A DNA stretch of 64,000 bases from Chondrosia reniformis (taxonomy: Eukaryota > Porifera > Demospongiae > Chondrillida > Chondrillidae). The DNA is taken from positions 4,738,001 through 4,802,000 of the forward strand of contig OX359199.1 of the NCBI GenBank assembly GCA_947172415.1. The letters are read 5' to 3'. The notes under the pieces are model-generated. The model saw only the letters and a program-made list of their open reading frames with translations, searched no databases and was not told the DNA's origin. The position numbers were made by a program, and so were the translations under genes. Shown one piece after another: positions 53,048 through 64,000 of this stretch. The first letter of the stretch is position 1. Every line of letters begins with the position of its first letter.

Positions 53048-56000
53048 ATGCCATTGGATGGATCTGGTCGTCCATGGAGACCAATCGATTTCCCAGATGA
53101 AGTGGAGGAGGATGATCACATTTTCAGAGTCCGTTTTACAGGAGAAGTAAGTAAACAAAGAATTCATGTACAGTAGCATCCCAGTGATGCTCATTAGATT
53201 CAAAGTTTATCCACAGTGTTCCCATTTCAGATTTTTCTAAGCTACAATGAGTATTTAGATGTGTTGGATGAGTATACAAAGCGACAGTGGTCATGTTCTG
53301 TGACCGGAAGGTGTGGCCTCACATTTGAAGAAGTAAGAGCATTTGCCGTCTTTCTCTGAACATGAAGACAGACCTACGTAGCTGAATTTGCATTCCAACT
53401 TTAAAAATAATTTTTGTGACTGGTGGCATAGATGGCACTAAATGTACAAAACCATTGGTCTGTTAGCAATTATTGTCATTTATTAGAACAGTCAGTGACC
53501 CTTAGAACAAGAAGTGTATGTTTCACGTGTACAGGCACTGGAAAGTGAACACACTTCACGTGTGCTGGCAGACCTGTTTCCAAAGGCCCACATCAGAGAA
53601 GCTCTCAGTCTTATACACTGCAGTGCACTCAATGTAGAACAATTAATCATTAAGCTCCAGATATACTTTCAAGCTAAATTTATGAACGATAAGTCAGTTT
53701 TTAGATGTGTCTCCCGTCAGGTCCATCTATTTACTATGGATTGTCCTTGAACTCAGTAGACCATTAGCACCAGAGCTTCAAAAGGAGGTCTTGAGAAGTT
53801 TCATACTGCTGAACCTTTCTGAACCACCCACACCTAAGACACCGGTACACGTGAAGGAAAAGGTGCTAATGAGGTACAGTCTTTTACAGGTTAGTTACCT
53901 GCCACCCATTATATCAACTATCCACCCATCCATCTGTCCACCCATCCACCCATTATATCAACTATCCACCCATCCATCTGTCCATCCATCCACCCATTAT
54001 ATCAACTATCCACCCATCCACCTGTCCATCCATCCACCCATTATATCAACTATCCACCCATCCATCTGTCCGTTTGTCCACCCATCTGATCCATCCGTCC
54101 ACCCATCTGATCCATCCGTCCACCCATCTGACCCATCCGTCCACCCATCTGATCCATCCGTCCACCCATCTGATCCATCCGTCCACCCATCTGATCCATC
54201 CGTCCACCCATCTGATCCATCCGTCCACCCATCTGATCCATCCGTCCACCCATCTGATCCATCCGTCCACCCATCTGATCCATCCGTCCACCCATCTGAT
54301 CCATCCGTCCACCCATCTGATCCATCCGTCCACCCATCTGATCCATCCGTCCACCCATCTGATCCATCCATCCACCCATTATATCAACTATCCACCCATC
54401 CATCTGTCCACCCATCCACCCATTATATCAACTATCCACCCATCCATCTGTCCATCCATCCACCCATTATATCAACTATCCACCCATCCACCTGTCCATC
54501 CATCCACCCATTATATCAACTATCCACCCATCCATCTGTCCGTTTGTCCACCCATCTGATCCATCCGTCCACCCATCTGATCCATCCGTCCACCCATCTG
54601 ACCCATCCGTCCACCCATCTGATCCATCCGTCCACCCATCTGATCCATCCGTCCACCCATCTGATCCATCCGTCCACCCATCTGATCCATCCGTCCACCC
54701 ATCTGATCCATCTGTCCACCCATCTGATCCATCCGTCCACCCATCTGATCCATCCGTCCACCCATCTGATCCATCCGTCCACCCATCTGATCCATCCGTC
54801 CACCCATCTGATCCATCCGTCCACCCATCTGATCCATCCGTCCACCCATCTGATCCATCCGTCCACCCATCTGATCCATCCGTCCACCCATCTGATCCAT
54901 CCGTCCACCCATCTGATCCATCCGTCCACCCATCTGATCCATCCGTCCACCCATCTGATCCATCCGTCCACCCATCTGATCCATCCGTCCACCCATCTGA
55001 TCCATCCGTCCACCCATCTGATCCATCTGTCCACCCATCTGATCCATCAATCCAGCTATTTATCAATTCTTAATTATTTCTCCTTTCACGTACACTTAGC
55101 CGCATCCGAATAGTGTACCAATCCGAACCAGAGCTCTGTCCTCCACCTCCAGTAAGCAAGACAGTCACACTGCTACAGACTTGTATACTTGTACATGTAA
55201 CCCCATAGGATCAGAAACAACTCCGGAGGTCACTAAACGAACCCAACCTGTCGCAGTAGGAGGGGCAAGCTCGAGGCAAAGAGACAAGATGGCTGCCTTG
55301 TTAACATCACAGAATAATGATATACCAGACATAGGACCACCAAAGCCATCAAAGGACCCAGACCCCTTTCCAGAATTAACTGGCCATCTTATTGCTGTAT
55401 GGAAAAAATTAAACAAGTAGGTATTGTACTGTTACCATGACTACCATTTACAGTACCTATAATGGTGGACTTGCTAAAAGATGTATATTCATATGTCAAA
55501 CCTATCATATACCTTTCTTGGTTGGGAGACTGAAGTCCTATTACCATGGCAACCAGTGATCAGCTCCCAGGTAACCATAGACAGCTGTTTAAACATAGAG
55601 TGTATCGTTATTTTATAAAGAAACCCCTTCTGGCACAAGAGTGGTATAAATGGGGACCTACATAGCTTATCAGTGTGGTATTTTGAAGTCACGTGGTATA
55701 TAGCCTCACAGACAATTTCCTGTACCTCAACATGTTGTTTTCTGTGGTTGGTTTCAGCTCAATTCACTTTTTTTAATTTCAGTTCCAATTTGAATTTACC
55801 AAAACTCACATTCCAATCCTTCTATGAAGCCTTGCAAAAGGCCTCTCGTAAGGAAAATAGTGAACTATTGTCTCGAATCTTCACCAATTTACTTGCCGTT
55901 GTTCTCCCAGAGGTAGAGAGGGAGGTTGTTATTCAGAGCAAGGTGAGTGATAGGCAGTTGATCAAACAGTTGTCCAAGCAGTGTTCTGAACCTCTTTCCT

Positions 56001-57373
56001 GCTTGCTAAAGTAGAAGTGTTTGTAGGAATTACAGATTTACGTACATCAACTAAATGTCTGTCCAGGCTCCAATTGTCAGACTCCAAATCTACCTGCAGC
56101 TTGTTCTCTTTCCCAGCGAATGCCACAATTTTTCAGAAAAATCAGCTTACAGAATTGGGAGGAGAAGATGGGAGTTTATCTGGTTGCCATAGAAAAGATA
56201 GCTAACAAGCACCCTAACCAATGTATGTACCGTGTACACTAACTTCCTACCAGACTACACCTCAGGTTACCAACTGAAATGATTGGAATTATTTATAAAC
56301 TTGTGTGCTTCTATGTAGATGATCCTGTACAGGATAGTTACCTTGGTGATTGCTGTAGAGAAACAGGTGACGACTGGCTATTATCAAAGCTTGATGTTCG
56401 AGCAAAAATTTTGCTTTTGAAATTTTTATCTGATCAAGCAGAAGTGTACATTAAAAAACATGACAAGTGAGCGCTCATTTGAATTGCCAAGAAGCAGTCA
56501 ATGCCATTTACTATCCAACATACTAACTCGGAGGATCTAGGTGTATCTTTCCCTGTGAAGGGAATTAATTGCATCTGGCCTTTGTAAAGGCTACAGTGAT
56601 AGGTGCAGTATTGATATATTATTGCTCATCCTGATCTCATTAATCTAATACTTTGTTAGCGACCATTTTTACTTTCTAGTACAATCACTATAGGGGTGGG
56701 TCTTGTATTACAGTGTACTAATGTATTCTGTTCCATTCTTAGTAACGAGACAAACAAGCTTAAGGAGGAGCCAAAACCTAAAAAACACAAACCAAACAGT
56801 TCATCCGGCAACAATGGTAGTACAAAGTCAACTAAACTGACAATGGAAGCTTTAGATGACAACCTAGTGTTAGAGTTGGGACCTGATGGACATGGAAATG
56901 AATATGTTTATATTCCTACCATGCCACACTATCTCTTTGTAACATCATCCAATTATGATGTATGGCTGCACTATGAACAGTGTAAGCAGGTAAACAACTT
57001 ATTAATGTATCTGAAGCATAACAATGCCGCCATTTTGTTAATTAAATATGGCTGCTTTAAATTTGTGGCAGATCTAACATATACCTTATATGGAAACTAT
57101 GTTGACTGTTTTATATTTAGGTGGAGGAATTGATGAACTACCTCAAATGTTCACATAATGCAAGTGATGCTCCATTGAGAGAAAACATGCAACATCTATT
57201 TGAACATATGAAAGAAGCTATGAACAAATATGAAAAGGTTTGAGAGCTAATATAAGTGGATTGCCTCATCAATGCAAGGAGAGCTAATGTTTATTTATTA
57301 ATAATAGGCTCAGCAGTGGATTGCAGATCACTCTGTACGAAGATCTTTCAGAAAGTCCTCAGAAGGCTATTAG
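53048..57373 (+). CDS. BAZ1: WAC-DDT-WHIM protein, BAZ1/ACF1 (Itc1-like) family (12 exons, 544 aa)
   Basis: Accessory subunit type of ISWI chromatin remodellers. Exons: 53048-53146, 53231-53332, 53535-53706, 53768-53889, 55100-55151, 55209-55416, 55783-55942, 56081-56222, 56319-56466, 56743-56989, 57121-57237, 57308-57373. The WAC domain is clear ([40 protein letters not shown]). Next a DDT-like segment ([20 protein letters not shown] ... [12 protein letters not shown], about 230-305) and WHIM-type motifs ([37 protein letters not shown], about 375-480). It ends in [13 protein letters not shown], with no PHD finger, bromodomain or long coil, unlike BAZ1A/BAZ1B (about 1500 aa) but like yeast Itc1. 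The exon 3/4 junction is the least certain. Intron 4 holds a 1.15-kb minisatellite. Confidence 0.8.
53909..55066 (+). repeat. Higher-order minisatellite in BAZ1-like intron 4 (1.15 kb)
   Basis: Basic unit CCACCCATCTGATCCATCCGT (21 bp), about 14 copies then about 24 copies. Each array is preceded by a leader of longer units containing CATTATATCAACTATCCACC. The leader-plus-array block occurs twice (53909-54375 and 54376-55066). It begins about 20 bases after the exon 4 donor. Confidence 0.93.
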
Positions 57374-58233
57374 GCTTCTTAATTTTTTTATCTTTGTGTT
57401 AGTGTGTTTTTCTTTAAGCTAACTGACAACTGTGGACACACGTAGCCCTTCATATGTTTAAGTTCAGATATGCAACCTATTTATATTTGTGACTGGATTT
57501 TGATCAACTAGTGATGACACAGCTCTACTAGTACAGTAGCTTCGGAGTATGATACAGTCAGCACATTCTGCTGAATTGTTTTTGGAATGGTAGGCCTAGG
57601 CTATGTACCTAAACACTAACAGCACAATAGGAAATGGTGCAGACTAATCAAGCTGGAATGAAGAGAGCGAAAGTAGGTAGCCAATTAGTGGTTGGTGCAC
57701 GTGGCCAGTGAAAGAGTTGAACTTCTGCTTGGTATCGTCACCAACTCTGGATATTAGGGGAGAGACTGGTTCCCATCAAGCGAACTTCAGTCAATATCAT
57801 GATCATTCAACTCTGGATGTTATACCCTGTCCACTCATAATGGGATGCTTTAAGATCGGCTTTAGATCTTAAAGTTCCCCTATTTTTTCAGTTTGGTACA
57901 AAATTAGATTACATCATTGGCCCCACTTTTATGCAAAGCTCTGATATTTGTAAGAGAATAAAAGGCATGATTTTGAAGGGGGCGTGATTTAGAGTATGAG
58001 ATAGAGTATGAGATGTAGAATGATGTCTTCTATAAATTTGACTTCTTGAACTTTGAACTCAAACTGTGGAATGATTAAATGATGATATTATATGACGTCA
58101 TGATGAGTCACTCTATAGGGTGTGTATACAGTGTTATTGTATAAACGAGGAGACTCCTCGTGTGAAGGTTATCAGAAAATTAACAGTTTAGAACACTTTG
58201 GCCGCATTGGCCGGGTCGATACTGATTGCAAGA
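57374..58233. other. Intergenic region
   Basis: 3' flank of the BAZ1-like gene and promoter of the next gene. An AATAAA occurs near 57958. The last 100 bases before 58234 are CpG-richer (GGCCGCATTGGCCGGGTCG). No coding sequence seen. Confidence 0.45.
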
Positions 58234-61200
58234 ATGGCTATGACGGCGGGGAAACGTTTTTTCGACCAGTATTCTGTAATCTGTGTGTTTGGGTCGGTAG
58301 TCGGCTGTGTGGTAGTCCCACTAATCACTCAGGTGAGTTCGAAGTTGAGGGCCTTCTTCGTCCATTAAACAACAGAACATGTAAAGAAGTTACGATAATC
58401 CGGAGAGGGAACACTTTACTTTGACGTATAGTGTCCTGAGCTGAGAATCGGACTCGAAATGTGTCTTCATTTGTCAACACTGTCCATCCCGCCTGTGAAC
58501 GCGTTGAATGTAGCTAATCCATCCAGCCTGACGATCTCGCGTGATATAGGACACGGTGATGCGAAAATACAGCGTACGTAACTCGGTCCGGCCGAGTTAC
58601 GTACGCTGTTATTATGGTTTATCGGATACATTTGAAGTCGGGAATCGATGCTAAAGTGGAGTTGTAGAAGCATAAAGTCATGTTTGGGTTTGGTCCGTGA
58701 TCCGTCTGAGTGACTGGTATCGTTGACAGGATGGCTTCAGGAGTGACAGTGTGAGAGTCTGTCTTGTGATGCTAAAGTGAAATCTGTGTCCTCGTTCACC
58801 TTCACTGCTAATCCGCATCTTAATCTTATCAGAGTAATTAGTACTTACTAATTGTGTCAATGTATTACATATAGTGTGTAGCCAAATTTAATATTATATT
58901 CATTTCTGGTCCCAATTAAAGTGATTGGTTGTCGTAGTACTAGCATTCTTCTCTAGTTGTTCCCATGGTTACCTTTCAAATTTGAGCATAATGAGTCTTG
59001 TATGCTAAGTTGTTACAAGGCCTGGTTGGTTAGACATTTACCTCAAGTAGACCTTTCATTATTACCTCAAAGCTTGTTTAATAGGTGTGTTTAGAACTTG
59101 CTGTTCACCTGCATGTCAATGTAGCCTTAATGCACACACATTCTCATTCCAGTGCTCCAACAGTGTGAGATATAGGGCAGGTACACTAGGGTACTGTAGA
59201 TGTCCAGCTAGTACAGATATATAGTAATGTCACTATGGAAGTATTTTGGAATTTAGGGAGGGTTGGCAGTATGAGTGATGCAATGTAAAGTTTAGGTTGG
59301 CATGGCAATATCAGTTGATTCGCTTTGAAATTTTCTATTCTGTTTATGTCATCAATTAAAGTGGAAAATCTTATCCTATTGAGAAATTACAATGAATGTC
59401 ATCATAATTTTGATTTCTCTTTTAAACTACCTGTATATAATTAGCTTGTGACGCATCAGTAATTTATATGAATATAATGTTATGCATGTATGTGTGTCTT
59501 CTGAAGTCTATATGTATATGTTGTGCTGCTCTAAGTACCAGCACTTGAAACTGAATCTCTCTCTTCTCTAGTCAGTGGAAACCATCATATTCTCTGCTAT
59601 ACTGCTGAGTATTACGGCCAAAACACTCACATGGAAGTCTGGTAACGCTGACAGTACTAATAAGGTATGGCAGCAACTCTATGTGAACGCAGTCATTCCC
59701 TAGTACAATACTGCAATTTGTGTATATGATGGTGCTATTCCCAGAAACAGCTGTCTGGCCCAATAGAGCTGATGAATATAGAGAATACTCTTGTATCTTC
59801 ATTCAAAGCTCTCACTAGGTTTAAATCCCTGTAGGCCTTTTACTGTAGAATGGACATAGCGTGTAGATGACTCATACGTATGTAGAGGAATAAGGGTGGA
59901 TATGTATGTGAGGAGGACATGGAACGTTAGAGTTGAGAGTACGAGGTCTGTTTGGTGGCAAAACAGATATTTGTATTTAAGGCTATGTTGTAGTTTTCAG
60001 TTCATGCTAGTTTGCTTGATTTAATTAGCACATTAAGAAATGGGCTATTTTACACACTAATCTATACAATGAGGATACAAAGAATGTGTTTATTTCACCT
60101 TAGTTGTGTGATGGAGGTTTTAGCTATATATTTCTTAATTTCTCAATTTAAAGTGGATTAATTGTCAAATCCAAAATTACTTGCACACTTTGATCAAGTT
60201 AGTTTTGGAGTGTGTCTTTTGTCAACTATTACAGCCCAGTTGTATATTGAAGCTAATGTTACAGGTTTACCGCTTCTAGTAATGTTTACTACTTCCATTT
60301 GGAAACACCAATAGATGGTTTCATTTTGAACTGACCAATCAGGTAGCTACTTCCTTTTATGGTTAATACCAAAGTGATTTAATCAGCTCAGAATCCACCC
60401 TTAGTCTGCTTCATGTGAGGAGAGGTGGTAATTTCATTACTGGCCTGCACTGTTACTATGGCTTCTGTGGAAATTAAGTAAAGCACTTGCTATGTATGTA
60501 TGATTTGTGTCTGTTTTTTGTGTGATTTAGTAGATGTTGTTACACAGGTATGGAAGAGTCCACTCCACCCTCCCCCTCCCCAAGGTGCACTTTAGTGTCT
60601 CTGGATTTGCTGTTAATATGTCTCTCAAGTTGTTCTGTATTTCATACTAGTGTGCCACTGTTATTCCATTCCAGTACTTTCTGTGGGTTTGGAAATGTAT
60701 CCATTTACAAATAAGCCAACTTCAGTAAATTTGTTATGATTCTAGCTTTACTTTCATCTTTATACCTTGTCTGTTACAGATAAAAGTGTATAGTGAATAA
60801 GGTATGTGGTAGCTGTAGTGTTGTCTAGTCACGCCTCCTTGCAGCATCACTTCACAATGCCAGTCTTTCTATGAATATACAAGTGAAGGTGTGAATAATC
60901 TAATACACCATTTTTCAACATGCTACATCTACTTTAGAGTAAAAGGCCTATAGGGAACTAAACCTAATGAGAGCTTTGGATGAGGATACAAGAGTTTTCT
61001 TCTTCTTCTTCTCTTCTACTCACTGGGACAGGCAGCTCTTTCTGGGAATTTCACGCTTCATCAGTGATCCCGGGGAATCTTTGTCTTCTTTGTGGTTCAA
61101 GACGCAAGCCATGTGATGGCATGTGTTTAGTTGCAGATTAAAAAGCCCTTTAAGATCACATGGAAGCCAGTTTGATTGTTTAGTTGGTTATAGACCACTT

Positions 61201-63818
61201 TATGTGTGTCAACCGATTTGAGTGACTGCTTTAGTGAGTAATTAACCTTCAATGTAGTGAAAGCTTGCTTCCTTAGTACTAACATGAGCATGCATACGTA
61301 TGAGTAGGCAGATACATACAAATTACCTCCTTACTACAGTAAAAGGCCTATAGAGAACGAAACCTAGTGAGAGCTTTGGATTAAGATACAAGAGTCTTCT
61401 CTTTATTTTTCTTATCCACTGAGACAAACAGCTGTTTCTGGAATGCCACCCTTCATCAGTGGCCCTGGAAGTCTTTCTGGAAGTTCCTTAGATTCTTAGC
61501 TCTCTCTTAATTCTGGGGTTATATGCGTACATAAGTACGTTTATGAAATAATATGTACGCTCATGAAAGTATTGTATTGAATAGTAGAATAAAATTGAAA
61601 GCTTAATGTATACATACAATATTACAGTTTGTGGTATTCTTTTGGAGAAGTACACAACTCCTGGAATGGATATTTCATTTTTTGACTTCTTGCTGGCTGA
61701 ATATTTAGCTATTTAGATTCTCTCTACAGAACATGTCTACGTAGTTTTAAATTCAACCTCATTGTACTGGTAAACTTTATTTGTAGGATGACGGTAAAAA
61801 GACCAAGGATTCGGCAAGCTCTGTTCACAAAGGAAAGAAGAAGAAGGCTCTGGCACACCAGGTACATATGTGTATAGGAACACTGCTGTGTTATGGATCA
61901 TTGTTAAGTTCATTGATACATAGGCAAGCATGCACGTCTACATATGTGAGTAATGCCAGTAGAAATGGCAGAAAAAGACACTTCAGCTGAAACTGACTTC
62001 TTTCCACTAAATATAAATATGGCCATTAGTAAACCTCTGTACAAAGTTTGAGTAAACTTTTATTCTTCTTAATGGAAATGTGATCAATTAAATACCACAC
62101 TGTATACATTTTTGCCATATCTAAATAATACACATATGGCACCCACTTTCTTGATAAATACATATCTGTGGCCAATTTCTATTGGTGGTGGCACTTGTAT
62201 ACAAAGTATATGGAGTGGGACTTTGAGTTCTAATTGATTAAGCAGCAGTGATGTAGTACGTATGTACGTACGCATGTTACTTTGTATACAAGTGATCAGC
62301 TGTGCAATACTATTGATTAATTATCCGTCTCTCTGGGGAGTGTCCTTTTTGAGTAGCCGTCTCTCTGGGGGAGTGTCCTCTTTGAGTAGCCGTCTCTCTG
62401 GGGGAGTGTCCTCTTTGAGTAGCCGTCTCTCTGGGGGAGTGTCCTTTTTGAGTAGCCGTCTCTCTGGGGGAGTGTCCTTTTTGAGTAGCCGTCTCTCTGG
62501 GGGAGTGTCCCTTCTGAGGGATTGTCCCTTGTAAGTAGGTAGATAGTCTTTGACAGTATCTTCAGTGTTCTGCCAACCTCCTTACTGTAGCCGGTGGTGT
62601 CTTTAGAGGAGAGAGAGAGGCAGAGAGTGGAGGACCTTCGCAGACTGGATGAGCAGCGACAAGCTGAAAAGGAACGAAAACTGAAAGAGAAAAAAGAGAA
62701 AAAAGCAAAACAGAGGGAGGAAAGAATGAAAAAGAAATCCACAGAATGCACTAAGGTATTTAGATTTATGCATTTATGAACTACTTCTATGAAGTTAACC
62801 TTAAGCTGCTTGCAATCGTAATTATCAATAATGTCTTATTTTCTTTATATTCTGTCAAGGACAACATGAAGATGCAAGTACTGTTTCCTGACACCAAGAG
62901 GGCAAGCGAATATGTATCTGAGTCAGCAAAGACTGTTGAAGAGGTAGGCAGAAACTGCTTGTGTGGCCATGTACTATATGCCTAGGCAAGTGGGGGCTTT
63001 CCCAATCCTCATATTCTAGACCCTCTGCTAAATGGGATTTGTAGAACAGTCCAAATAGTGGTAGTTATAAAACGACCTAAGTAATCAATTAGCTACTCTT
63101 CACTTTCCTTTGTTGGTTAGTTCAAGAATCATGGCTCAGTTTACACATGTTGGTATGTATGTATGTACGTAGGTGCAAATTCCATTTTGTACTGAACAGG
63201 TTATTTGACACATAGTGTATTGTTCTGATAAATATTTTTTGTTTGGTTAAGGTTTCTAGAAGATATCATTCTCCTGCTCCTTTTCGTCACCAAAGAAATC
63301 CAGCACACAGCAGAAACCATTCAGATTCTTTACCTCAAAAATATAGTCACCATGGTAACAAGAAATATCGCAGTCATGCAAATCGACTTGGGTCTGACTC
63401 TAGTGTTGTAAGTCCCATTTCAGAAGCACTGGCTTTCAATCCTCAACCACCAGTTCAACAACCATCTAGTCCTAAAACTAAAGCATGGGGAAATCCCCCA
63501 TTACCACCCGAAGCACAAACCATGACATGGAGATCATCAAATAAAGTAAAATCCTCTTCTTCAACTGGTTCCAGTATTCCTTATTCAGCTCCTGGCTCCT
63601 TTGAAAGTTACCAGTCATCTGACATGCTGACTAAATCTCTATCACTGGAGGAAATAGCTACAGGCAATAGTAATAATGAGGAGAGGTGGACACAAGACTC
63701 CCCAACAGAATCCTATGATTCCAAGGACTCGGACCAGTATTACTCTCTGTTTGGATCAGGAGGCAATCGGTCGCCCTTTGGGGTCGGACTGCTGCCAGCC
63801 GGAAACAACATTGAATAA
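58234..63818 (+). CDS. Unrecognised membrane protein with charged coiled coil and Ser-rich tail (6 exons, 360 aa)
   Basis: Exons: 58234-58332, 59572-59664, 61787-61861, 62591-62755, 62860-62943, 63252-63818, all in phase 0; the sum is 361 codons. Residues 15-31 (VICVFGSVVGCVVVPLI) form a hydrophobic helix, and 34-53 (SVETIIFSAILLSITAKTL) a second. A Lys-rich linker follows (DDGKKTKDSASS), then a highly charged coiled coil (SLEERERQRVEDLRRLDEQR and on to about 140). A short region (MQVLFPDTKRASEYVSESAK) leads to a 190-residue disordered His/Ser/Pro-rich tail ending LLPAGNNIE. I do not recognise the family. Every exon is phase 0, so exon skipping would keep frame. The structure suggests a membrane-anchored scaffold (inference). 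Confidence 0.7.
58569..58609. repeat. Perfect 18-bp-arm palindrome in intron 1 of the 360-aa protein gene
   Basis: ACAGCGTACGTAACTCGG (58569-58586) is followed five bases later by its exact complement (58592-58609). CpG-rich, with TACGTA in each arm. Confidence 0.9.
59733..59866 (-). repeat. 200-bp dispersed repeat, partial copy
   Basis: Reverse copy: CCCAGAAACAGCTGTCTGGC, CAAAGCTCTCACTAGGTTTA, CTGTAGAATGGACATAGCG. In intron 2 of the 360-aa protein gene. Confidence 0.72.
60892..61092 (+). repeat. 200-bp dispersed repeat, near full-length copy (reference for the family)
   Basis: Order of landmarks: TAATCTAATACACCATTTTT, ACATGCTACATCTACTTTAG, GCCTATAGGGAACTAAACC, TGAGAGCTTTGGATGAGGAT, a CT-rich stretch, CACTGGGACAGGCAGC, TTCTGGGAATTTCACGC, TTCATCAGTGATCCCGGGGA, CTTTGTCTTCTTTGTGG. 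Read in reverse, TGGCCCAGTGG (other copies) resembles a pol III A box and GGTTTAGTTCCC a degenerate B box, so a SINE origin is possible; no clear inverted termini were found. Confidence 0.78.
61332..61478 (+). repeat. 200-bp dispersed repeat, copy
   Basis: AAAAGGCCTATAGAGAACGA, CTAGTGAGAGCTTTGGA, CCACTGAGACAAACAGC and CACCCTTCATCAGTGGCCC. Only 240 bases from the previous copy and in the same orientation. Confidence 0.75.
62325..62525 (+). repeat. 33-bp minisatellite in intron 3 of the 360-aa protein gene
   Basis: Six units of GTCTCTCTGGGGGAGTGTCC followed by TTTTTGAGTAGCC. Because 33 is a multiple of 3, long spurious ORFs appear on both strands. It ends about 65 bases before exon 4. Confidence 0.92.
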
Positions 63819-64000
63819 CTGGAAACATTTCTTAAACACTTACTTTATTATTAGGACTTAGCTATATATGCAAGTTCTTCTCTTGTTAAGCCTTTTCATA
63901 ATGAAGGATTATTGATCTTGAATGAGTGTTCCTAGTGTACAGAAAAAACAGATTGCACATACGTGCATATAGTATGTATTTTACAGCTGAGCATGAGAAT
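63819..64000 (+). other. 3' UTR or flank of the 360-aa protein gene
   Basis: AT-rich, no exon and no clear AATAAA within the window. Confidence 0.5.

Noticed and set aside
53868-53889. Alternative exon 4 donor (AG/GTACAG) in the BAZ1-like gene
   Set aside because: It would give phase 2 and a different exon 5 frame that then fails to join exon 6 in frame; the CAG/GTTAGT donor keeps the whole model open.
53707-55113. 468-codon Thr/His/Pro-rich open frame and antisense Asp/Gly/Trp-rich frames
   Set aside because: Produced by the 21-bp minisatellite; only its first part (to 53889) is a real exon of the BAZ1-like gene.
62317-62751. 144-codon minus-strand ORF
   Set aside because: Shadow of the 33-bp minisatellite and of the Lys/Glu-rich coiled-coil exon.

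Overview
This is about 64 kb of a compact, intron-rich animal genome, most probably a demosponge. That identification is an inference from gene content: a chitin synthase with SAM domains, a transmembrane collagen, a beta-helix/multipass receptor family, and metazoan OXSR1, KIF28, HECW, PRPS and BAZ1-type genes. Introns are often only 50-100 bp and TACGTA-type runs are scattered through noncoding DNA. I see no bacterial operons, rRNA, intact tRNA, CRISPR array, or LTR or virus-like element. Gene models were built by hand from splice signals, reading phase and family motifs; every model closes in frame.

Layout. 145-1679 (+): 3' exons of an OXSR1/STK39 kinase. 2368-8083 (+): a complete 9-exon chitin synthase (1425 aa). 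8519-11223 (+): PRPS, 8 exons, 327 aa. 11885-22201 (-): a 22-exon KIF28-type kinesin (975 aa); its second intron holds a complete collagen gene on the opposite strand (19404-20938). 23347-24996 (+): an intronless secreted progranulin with seven nearly identical granulin modules. 25571-42409 (-): a 21-exon HECW-type HECT ubiquitin ligase (1527 aa). 42653-49782 (-): a 20-exon beta-helix plus multipass-membrane protein (1327 aa), followed upstream by a second copy of its two N-terminal exons (50545-52623). 53048-57373 (+): a WAC/DDT/WHIM (BAZ1/ACF1-like) protein of 544 aa with no PHD finger or bromodomain. 58234-63818 (+): an unrecognised 360-aa membrane/coiled-coil protein.

The most unusual theme is tandem duplication across exon-intron boundaries. 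Two genes carry minisatellites whose unit includes the exon end and the 5' splice site (kinesin exon 11, beta-helix exon 10). In the same beta-helix gene a single such duplication has made a new 30-nt exon and a paralogous intron. The collagen gene has also grown by exon-plus-intron duplication. The duplicated N-terminal cassette of the beta-helix gene is phase-compatible with the shared membrane half and could act as an alternative ectodomain. Introns also hold a roughly 200-bp repeat family (12 copies, all intronic), tRNA-derived SINEs, a pogo/Tigger-like MITE and several hairpins.
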